Assembly: GCA_003454975.1 (NCBI GenBank)
Contig: DMST01000461.1
Location: 1 to 12,646 of the forward strand
DNA length: 12,646 bases
Origin: Cytophagales bacterium
GTDB taxonomy: Bacteria; Bacteroidota; Bacteroidia; Cytophagales; Cyclobacteriaceae
Direction: 5' to 3'
Shown: piece by piece, positions 7,410-12,646 of the stretch
How the letters are laid out: each line of letters opens with the position of its first letter
How positions within the stretch are numbered: position 1 is the stretch's first letter
Program-made: the position numbers and the translations under genes
The notes under the pieces: generated by a model
The model's database searches: none
What the model saw: the letters and a program-made list of their open reading frames with translations, nothing else
What the model was told of the DNA's origin: nothing

Positions 7410-8962
7410 GATTTAGCGGCTTTTAGGTCAGTGAAAAAAGGAGCCAGATTCTCAGCGCTGGGCGTGCCCTGGCTATGCATTACATGGAAAGAAGAGGATG
7501 TGAAATCTTCCTTCTCATCCAGTTCAGGCTCAGCAATTAGTACCCCCCGGGCCTCAAAAGCCATTTTGCGCAGTTGGTTCGGTCCCGTCAGCGATTTATT
7601 GATGGCGTCCAGGGTATCCTCCATCCAGTATTCGTCTCCGTCTCCCCAGTATACCAGTACCGACTCGTAGTCAATGAGCGCTCTTTCATAGGCTTCCTGA
7701 TCCAGTGAGCCGTCCTTCTTCCAACGACTAATGCGTACCTCATAACCCTGCTCACTGATCAGTTTTTTCCAGGGTTTTACGGCATCCTTGTCTTCTTTGG
7801 TAGCAATGATGTAGACATATTGAGGCACCGACTCCTCGGCCGAAGGGGCATCTTCCTTGGCTTTGGAAGGTTCTGGTGGTTGTTCCAGCTTTTTCAGCCG
7901 GCGTAGCAGGTTGTTGCTTAGCGCCTCTATGGTGTCTGAGATGACTGAGGCCCCAGCCTGCATCTCTTCCGTATTCAGGAGGCCATCCAGGAAGGTTACT
8001 TGTACAGGATCCAGAGTAGACTCTTCTCCTTTCTTGGCTTCGTCCAGCACTGGTTTGGGTATCCAGATGATACGTTGTAGCTCCCGGTTCTGAACTGCTT
8101 GGGCCGATACTTCATTCTGCATTTTGGCCTTACCGCTGTATTCTTCTCCGAATATGTGGACACTGAGTTGGGCCTCGGCCATCCAGTTTTCTACCAGGTC
8201 GGTGGACTCCTTCAAGGAGCCATTCAGCTCCTGGTTGGGAATAACGCGGTAACCTTCGTCAATTAGCTCTTTCCTTAGCTGGAAATAGCGGTGTCGGATA
8301 TCCTCACCGGTGGTACTTAGGTACACCGTAGGCTTACCCGAATCCGCTGCTTGCGTTGGGTTTTCCTGGCCCTGCACATCCGGCAGCTCCAGCAGCAGAT
8401 TGCTGATGTCTTGAGCCAGTCGGTCCAACCTTTTAAAATAAGCCGTTCGGAGCTCTGGGTACATCGACTTGTTGAATTCCTGGACGTAGTCGTCGTTGTC
8501 GATCTGGAAAAACTTGTACCCCGTGGCATTCTGGATTTTCAGCGGAAACTCATAATCTCGCAAAGGGGTCTTGATTACCTTAAACACCCGAAATTGGTCG
8601 TTGATGACCAAATCAAGTTGCGCCTGGTCGGGATTAATGAAACTAATCAGTTCAATCTCACACCACTCGGACTCGATGTATCTGGGGGTGAAGATGGGCA
8701 CCATAACCGCCGACTGAGGCAGTGCTTTCTCAATTTTGGCCACAAAGTCTTGGTTGGGCCTTATTCCTCGGTTGTCACGCCAAATATTTGGCTCACGACC
8801 CAGGTAGTTCTCTAGTAGTTTGGAGAGGTTATTTGTGAACTCAGTGATCCATTCGAAGTCCTCCTTTTCAGACAGAGGTTTGTTGTCCAGGTGGGAGTAG
8901 CTAATGAAAATATCGTTCTCAAACTTGGGCTTGGCGCTCATCGGATCTTGGATTCTGCGCAT
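7406..8962 (-). CDS. TIR-domain protein with further DUF4062-like and TIR-like domains
   Basis: The protein has 518 residues, no signal peptide and no membrane helix, so it is cytoplasmic. Domain 1 (about 14-160) is a TIR domain: DIFISYSH first strand, IWRDNRGIRPNQDF (BB-loop region), SAVMVPIFTPRYIESEWC, and a WCxxE motif (Trp100, Cys101, Glu104). That Glu is the position used by NAD-cleaving TIR enzymes. Domain 2 (about 211-345) begins VYLSTTGEDIRHRYFQLRKE and continues with a GYRVIP strand, a pattern like DUF4062 domains of STAND-type proteins. Domain 3 (about 382-490) begins YVYIIATKEDKDAVKPWKKL and has a central VLVYWGD strand, again Rossmann/TIR-like but without WCxxE. A charged, Pro-rich linker (about 355-381) separates domains 2 and 3. 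It is the first gene of the operon. ATG 8962 is chosen; ATG 8941 would remove only seven residues and keep the TIR domain intact. It is probably the effector or adaptor of the coupled STAND protein; enzymatic activity is inferred from the motif only. Confidence 0.9.
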   Translation of the reverse strand: MRRIQDPMSAKPKFENDIFISYSHLDNKPLSEKEDFEWITEFTNNLSKLLENYLGREPNIWRDNRGIRPNQDFVAKIEKALPQSAVMVPIFTPRYIESEWCEIELISFINPDQAQLDLVINDQFRVFKVIKTPLRDYEFPLKIQNATGYKFFQIDNDDYVQEFNKSMYPELRTAYFKRLDRLAQDISNLLLELPDVQGQENPTQAADSGKPTVYLSTTGEDIRHRYFQLRKELIDEGYRVIPNQELNGSLKESTDLVENWMAEAQLSVHIFGEEYSGKAKMQNEVSAQAVQNRELQRIIWIPKPVLDEAKKGEESTLDPVQVTFLDGLLNTEEMQAGASVISDTIEALSNNLLRRLKKLEQPPEPSKAKEDAPSAEESVPQYVYIIATKEDKDAVKPWKKLISEQGYEVRISRWKKDGSLDQEAYERALIDYESVLVYWGDGDEYWMEDTLDAINKSLTGPNQLRKMAFEARGVLIAEPELDEKEDFTSSSFHVMHSQGTPSAENLAPFFTDLKAAKS

Positions 8963-9100
8963 TTCATCACGAATGAAAAGCGCTGCCTCCCCTTTTTAGC
9001 AAAACCCTCAATGCTACCTCAGGATAAAATTCCATACTCCTGCGGGCAAGCCAATTTTGAGAATACTAATTCAGGGGAAGATTTGATTTCTAGGTTATTA

Positions 9101-9124
9101 ATTGAAACTCAATATATGTATTGA
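9101..9124. repeat. Nested AT-rich inverted repeats upstream of the TIR gene
   Basis: ATTGA-AAC-TCAAT (9101-9113) and TCAATA-TATG-TATTGA (9109-9124) are two perfect short dyads sharing the central TCAAT. The alternating ATTGA/TCAAT units could be a regulator's binding site, but in AT-rich DNA such repeats also occur by chance. Confidence 0.3.
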
Positions 9125-9132
9125 AGATAGGG

Positions 9133-9153
9133 ATATGCCGAGGATGGGCATAT
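9133..9153. repeat. Perfect 7-bp dyad, operator-like
   Basis: ATATGCC (9133-9139) and GGCATAT (9147-9153) form a perfect inverted repeat with a 7-base spacer. Its 14-base centre-to-centre arm spacing is compatible with a homodimeric DNA-binding protein. It lies about 170 bases before the TIR start. No T-tract follows closely on either strand, so it is not a convincing terminator. Confidence 0.35.
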
Positions 9154-9270
9154 TTCACCTTATTTCAGGTATGAAACCGTCAAAAATGGGTATAAAGCAT
9201 CGAATAGGATGGCTTTTGAAGAATAGAATACTAGACTGGGCGGCTAAGGCATCTTCTTCCTTCCCTACTG

Positions 9271-9302
9271 AAAAAGAGAAAAAAACAGTAAGGTGGTACT
9301 GT
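9271..9302 (-). terminator. Intrinsic terminator-like hairpin after the acetyltransferase gene
   Basis: On the minus strand ACAGTA (9302-9297), loop CCACCT, and TACTGT (9290-9285) form a perfect 6-bp stem directly followed by TTTTTTCTCTTTTT (9284-9271). The layout is that of a Rho-independent terminator about 45 bases past the acetyltransferase stop. The stem is short and AT-rich, so it may be leaky. It would separate the acetyltransferase transcript from the TIR operon. Confidence 0.55.
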
Positions 9303-9345
9303 GAAGAAGGCTGTAGGAGGGTAATCTCGAAATTGGTCGTGTGGC

Positions 9346-9909
9346 CTAGGCTTCCTTCAAATTCCGGATGACCCGGCACGGATTACCTGCGGCAAATACA
9401 TCGTCTGGGATGTCTTTGGTAACTACACTACCCGAGCCGATGGTAGTACGGCTACCTATGGTAACCCCAGGATTGATGATGGTGCCGCCACCTACCCACA
9501 CATCGTCTCCGATGGTGACGGGTTTGGCAAACTCCAGCCACTCGGCCCGCACCTTGTAATCCAGCGGATGGGTAGCGGTGTAGATCTGCACCCCTGGGGC
9601 AAATAGCACATTGCTACCGATTCTCACCTCCATGACATCTAGTACCACACAGTTGAAATTGAAGAATACTTTATCCCCCAGCTTGATGTTATACCCATAG
9701 TCGCAAAAGAAGGGTGGCTCAATAATAAGCCCTTCGCCTTGCTCGGGAATTAGCTGTTTTAGTAAGGTTTTCCTTAACTCACCCTCGTCCTCGTGAGAGT
9801 CATTAAATTGCTTAAAAGTAATGCGCGCCTGTCGGCGTTCCTCCGCCAGTACAGGGTCCATGGCGTCATACAATTCGCCCGACAGCATTTTCTCTTTTTC
9901 GCTTTTCAT
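9346..9909 (-). CDS. Sugar O-acetyltransferase, maltose/galactoside acetyltransferase type (left-handed beta-helix)
   Basis: The protein has 187 residues, the usual length for the maltose/galactoside O-acetyltransferase family. It transfers acetyl from acetyl-CoA to a sugar hydroxyl and normally acts as a cytoplasmic trimer. Residues 5-40 match the N-terminal Mac domain (EKMLSGELYDAMDPVLAEER). Then comes the hexapeptide-repeat beta-helix with IKLGDKVFFNFNCVVLD (75-91), VRIGSNVLFAPGVQIYTATH (95-114), VTIGDDVWVGGGTIINPGV (131-149) and IGSRTTIGSGSVVTKDIP (151-168). His114 in TATHP aligns with the catalytic His of LacA, NFN (84-86) carries the active-site Asn region, and Trp138 fits the conserved acceptor-side Trp. 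The tail ends GNPCRVIRNL as in relatives. The physiological acceptor is unknown. The gene stands alone: a terminator-like hairpin follows it and the 5' neighbour is divergent. A role in the TIR operon is not supported. Confidence 0.93.
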   Translation of the reverse strand: MKSEKEKMLSGELYDAMDPVLAEERRQARITFKQFNDSHEDEGELRKTLLKQLIPEQGEGLIIEPPFFCDYGYNIKLGDKVFFNFNCVVLDVMEVRIGSNVLFAPGVQIYTATHPLDYKVRAEWLEFAKPVTIGDDVWVGGGTIINPGVTIGSRTTIGSGSVVTKDIPDDVFAAGNPCRVIRNLKEA

Positions 9910-10192
9910 AGGGTAAGTGTTTTTGGATAAAGAATAGTTGCCTCATCTCCTCTGGCCTGTAAGGACAATGTAGGCTTTTGCCTCTCGAATTAGACCTTTT
10001 TTGACGGGAAATTTGCAGGTTTCTGTCTGAATTGATGTTTCAAAAAAATCGTAAAGGTTACCGCCACTAGTCACTACATGTCGGTACACTTGGTGTTTTG
10101 CTTTATTCCTTGTGAGCCCTACGGTTCTTGAACTGCCAATTTTTTGATATAAATTACTAATCAGGTATTGTAATGATCAGACGCATCTCACC
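9910..10192. promoter_or_regulatory. Divergent intergenic region between the acetyltransferase and the TPR-GAF-SpoIIE gene
   Basis: No gene is visible in these 283 bases. Promoters for both flanking genes must lie here. For the plus-strand gene two weak Bacteroidota-type candidates exist. One is TTTTG (10096-10100), 19 bases, TACGGTTC (10120-10127). The other is TTTTTTG (10140-10146), 19 bases, TATTGTAA (10166-10173). Both have correct spacing to a TTTG -33 element but two mismatches in TAnnTTTG. I found no convincing promoter for the minus-strand gene. Confidence 0.35.
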
Positions 10193-12646
10193 ATGTATCG
10201 TGTGCTTTGCTACTTAACCGCACTGTTTAGTTTCATAGTCTCGTTGGGTTTTTCCCAGCCTTCTACCCTCGATAGCCTGAAGGCAGTAGTGGCCAACGAG
10301 GGCTTGCCTGATACTACCCGTAACCTGGCCAAATCTGACTGGGCCTATGAAATCCGTAGAAACACTTCAGACTCTACTCGGCTGTTTATAGAGGCTACCT
10401 TTGCTGAAGCCAAAGCACTTAACTATATCCCAGGTCAGGCACGTTCACTTTCTGCTCTCGGTGGTTATCTCTGGCGGATTGGTTCTTTGGAGGAAGCAGG
10501 AACCGTATTGCACCGTGCTGAACCCCTGGCTATTCAAGCCAAGGATTCCCTGGCCCTAGCCAGGACCTGGGTTGATTTGGGTACGGTGTTTCTGGCCTCT
10601 GGGGAGTTTGAACAAGCGTTGGATCAGTACGAGCAAGCAGAACAGCTGTGCATAACTATTGATGAGACGAGTATGCTGGCGGCGGTTTACAACAATATTG
10701 CGGAGACCTACGGGTCTTTGGAGGATTTCGCGGCCGCTGATGCCTATTATCAAAAAGCCGTTTTGGTGGCGCAGCAGGCCAACGATACCTTTATGGTAGG
10801 CTTCCTGTACATCAACTTGGGTGATATTTCTACCGAGCAGCGACTCTACCAAGCGGCTTTGCAATATTATGCGTTGGGCCGGGCCGTGGGAGACGATCTG
10901 TCCAGTCCACTATTAGTAGCCAGGGCTATCATAGGCAAGGGCAAAGCACTGGTAGGCCTTGAACTGCCACAGCAAGCCATTGTTGCTCTGGATAGTGGGT
11001 TGTCCTACAACAAGGAGTTTCGATACTACGACGGCATGATCACCGGCGAAATAGCCTTAGGGCAAGCGTATCGACAGCTAGGCCAATTTTCGGAAGCCAT
11101 TGCCCACGGTCTTTCAAGTGTATCCCAGGCCAAGTCTTACCGCATGGACTATTACGCACAGGCCCTGCTTGCCATCAGCCAAACCTACGCTGATGTGGGA
11201 AATTTTGAGCGTGCGTTTGAAACTACCCAAATCTACCAAGCTATCACCGATAGTATTGGGCGGGATCGGGTGCTCAAACGGGTTGACTATCTGCAGCAAC
11301 AAAAGGCCAAAGAGGAAGCACATGCGGCCCGGGAAGCTGAAAACGCTACCGCCTTGGCTCGGGATCTGAGCTCGCAAAAACGACAATCGCTGTTGGTCAG
11401 TGGTAGTTTGATTTTGTTGGTTGTAGTTCTAGGATTGGTGGCACTCGTAGGACGGTTGCGACAGAGCAACCAACATCGGTTGGAGGAAAATGAGGCGTTA
11501 CAGGCCCTCAATCAGGAGATACAAGCCCAAAACGAAGAGATTCTACAGCAGCGTGATCAACTACAAATTACGTACGAAGATGTAGAAAGGCTTAGTCAGC
11601 TGGGCAAAATCATTACTGCCACCCTAACGGTAGAGGCGCTGGTTGAAACCCTATATCAAGAACTAGGACAGTTGCTGGAAGTATCGCAACTTGGTATTGG
11701 TCTTTACCAGCCTGCTCAGGAGGCCCTTTACTTCTCTTCCTTCTACGAGAATGGAGAATGGAACAAAGACATTTTAGTGCCGCTAGACAATAAAGGCTCT
11801 CTGGCAGTCCCTTGCTTTGTGAATCAAGAAGTGATTAAAGTAGGGAACGTAGAGAGGGATTTGCCCCAGTACACCGAAAGTAAGCCGGAAGCGGTAGGTA
11901 AGCCGTATGCCACTTCCATTCTGTACGTACCCATTACCCACCAAGAACACCGGATGGGGGTACTGACCATCCAGAGCAATCGTCCCTACGCCTACATGGG
12001 GTATCAGGTCTCGATAGTACAAAACCTGGCCGTATACATTGCCATTGCGCTAGCGAATGCCCAAACCTTACAGAGGCTTTCCGCCAAAAATGAAAGTGTA
12101 GAGCAGAGTATCTCCTATGCAGAGCGAATACAGCATACCCTGATGGCCTCTGCCGTGCAGCAAGCCTCTCTATTGCCTGAGCACTTCATCTTCCACCGGG
12201 CGCGTGATATCGTAAGTGGCGACTTCTACTGGGTACGTGAGCACCAAGGCTACATCTATCTGGGCGTGGCGGACTGTACGGGACACGGAGTGCCGGGTGC
12301 GCTCATGAGTGTGATCTGTAGCCAGGCTCTCAACGAAGCCCTACAAGGAGGCAGTGCGGAACCTGGCCCTTTGCTGGACGCTACGCGTGACCTGGTGGTA
12401 CAGCGCCTGGCGCAAAGTGACGTAGGCATGGCCGATGGTATGGACATCACCCTATGTCGGTTCCAATTCGATAACGGTGAGTTGACTTGGAGCGGTGCCA
12501 ACCTTCCCTTGGTACTCATCAACCCCAACCGTAGCGAGGTACCGGAGGGGGCCAGGGCTCTGCCGAATGCTGCTGGCGCTTTTGAATTCAAAGCTGACCG
12601 TCAACCCATCGGAGCTACCATCCGGCCCCGGCCATTCACCACGCGT
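10193..12646 (+). CDS. TPR - transmembrane - GAF - SpoIIE/PP2C-like phosphatase, truncated at the right edge
   Basis: This is an open frame of 818 codons with no stop inside the window. A signal peptide is present (residues 1-22, LTALFSFIVSLGFSQ). About six TPR motifs occupy residues 70-360, for example NNIAETYGSLEDFAAADAYY and IALGQAYRQLGQFSEAI; they should be periplasmic. A charged helix (365-397) precedes a membrane helix (about 399-420, LLVSGSLILLVVVLGLVALV), then a coiled coil (421-466). A GAF-like domain (about 467-626) ends ILYVPITHQEHRMGVLTIQS plus a helix. The phosphatase domain starts near 636: IVSGDFYW (Asp677), VADCTGHGVPGALMS (Asp694) and GMADGMDITLC (Asp748, Asp751) carry the metal-binding Asp positions of SpoIIE/RsbU enzymes. 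Such proteins dephosphorylate a serine or threonine on a partner, often an anti-sigma-factor antagonist, when the sensor part is engaged. The last part of the catalytic domain is outside the window. The ATG at 10193 is supported by the signal peptide. No anti-sigma or antagonist gene is visible nearby. Confidence 0.92.
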   Translation, partial: MYRVLCYLTALFSFIVSLGFSQPSTLDSLKAVVANEGLPDTTRNLAKSDWAYEIRRNTSDSTRLFIEATFAEAKALNYIPGQARSLSALGGYLWRIGSLEEAGTVLHRAEPLAIQAKDSLALARTWVDLGTVFLASGEFEQALDQYEQAEQLCITIDETSMLAAVYNNIAETYGSLEDFAAADAYYQKAVLVAQQANDTFMVGFLYINLGDISTEQRLYQAALQYYALGRAVGDDLSSPLLVARAIIGKGKALVGLELPQQAIVALDSGLSYNKEFRYYDGMITGEIALGQAYRQLGQFSEAIAHGLSSVSQAKSYRMDYYAQALLAISQTYADVGNFERAFETTQIYQAITDSIGRDRVLKRVDYLQQQKAKEEAHAAREAENATALARDLSSQKRQSLLVSGSLILLVVVLGLVALVGRLRQSNQHRLEENEALQALNQEIQAQNEEILQQRDQLQITYEDVERLSQLGKIITATLTVEALVETLYQELGQLLEVSQLGIGLYQPAQEALYFSSFYENGEWNKDILVPLDNKGSLAVPCFVNQEVIKVGNVERDLPQYTESKPEAVGKPYATSILYVPITHQEHRMGVLTIQSNRPYAYMGYQVSIVQNLAVYIAIALANAQTLQRLSAKNESVEQSISYAERIQHTLMASAVQQASLLPEHFIFHRARDIVSGDFYWVREHQGYIYLGVADCTGHGVPGALMSVICSQALNEALQGGSAEPGPLLDATRDLVVQRLAQSDVGMADGMDITLCRFQFDNGELTWSGANLPLVLINPNRSEVPEGARALPNAAGAFEFKADRQPIGATIRPRPFTTR

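Larger units (their letters stand above)
8963..9262 (-). promoter_or_regulatory. Non-coding leader and presumed promoter region of the TIR-STAND-TonB-permease operon
   Basis: This AT-rich stretch has no credible gene on either strand. The preceding gene has a terminator-like hairpin, so the operon promoter should lie here. On the minus strand TAGCATTG at 9016-9009 matches five of six fixed bases of the Bacteroidota -7 element TAnnTTTG, but no TTTG lies 19-21 bases upstream, so the assignment is weak. Two short dyads (9101-9124 and 9133-9153, listed separately) could be operators. The TIR start is not preceded by a Shine-Dalgarno sequence. Confidence 0.35.

Noticed and set aside
8351..8815. 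Plus-strand open frame of 154 codons antisense to the TIR gene
   Set aside because: It lies wholly opposite a well-supported coding region, has no recognisable domain and no start context; it is a shadow frame.
1..8962. Assignment to a named anti-phage system such as Thoeris, Avs or CBASS
   Set aside because: No SLOG-type ThsA, nuclease-fused Avs or cyclase gene is present, and no neighbouring defence or mobile genes are seen; TIR plus STAND alone does not establish any of these.
9021..9049. Sigma-70-like boxes TTGCCC, 17 bases, TATCCT on the minus strand
   Set aside because: Each box has only four of six matches and Bacteroidota use TTTG / TAnnTTTG promoters, so this is likely chance.
9344..9351. 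Palindrome GCCTAGGC at the acetyltransferase stop codon
   Set aside because: Eight bases only, part of the coding end and stop, without a T-tract or partner copy.
9155..9379. Minus-strand 74-codon frame overlapping the acetyltransferase 3' end and the terminator hairpin
   Set aside because: It overlaps a clear gene out of frame and runs through the terminator-like sequence; no domain is visible.

Overview
The window most likely comes from a Bacteroidota chromosome, perhaps Saprospiria or Cytophagia; that placement is inference. It rests on the gene families (a long TonB-dependent receptor with a helical periplasmic N-terminus, an nSTAND1 NTPase with a degenerate WD40 tail, a TPR-TM-GAF-SpoIIE protein), on the lack of Shine-Dalgarno sequences before every start, and on moderate GC with AT-rich intergenic spaces. 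I see no tRNA, rRNA, CRISPR array, transposase or phage gene.

Positions 1-8962 hold four genes on the minus strand, packed as one operon and transcribed right to left. They are a multi-domain TIR protein (8962-7406), a membrane-anchored nSTAND1 NTPase with a WD40-like tail (7409-4062), a TonB-dependent outer-membrane receptor (4052-1188), and a polytopic permease resembling ATP/ADP (Npt-type) translocases (1179 to beyond the left edge). The TIR and STAND genes overlap by four bases (ATGA). The next two junctions are only 9 and 8 bases. This continuity is the strongest sign that the genes form one functional unit.

Positions 8963-9345 are non-coding. They hold an intrinsic-terminator-like hairpin with a T-rich tail for the upstream acetyltransferase gene and several short dyads where the operon promoter must lie. 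A sugar O-acetyltransferase of the maltose/galactoside acetyltransferase type follows at 9909-9346 on the minus strand. A divergent intergenic region (9910-10192) separates it from a plus-strand gene that starts at 10193 and runs off the right edge. That gene encodes a signal peptide, TPR repeats, a membrane helix, a coiled coil, a GAF domain and a SpoIIE/PP2C-like phosphatase domain.

The working idea for the operon is inference. A TIR protein with the catalytic Glu motif of NAD-consuming TIRs is coupled to a STAND switch whose propeller may lie across the inner membrane. Both are made together with an outer-membrane receptor and a nucleotide-transporter-like permease. This suggests a sense-and-respond system linking an envelope signal to NAD/nucleotide metabolism, for defence, envelope surveillance or nutrient sensing. 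The sequence alone does not decide between these.
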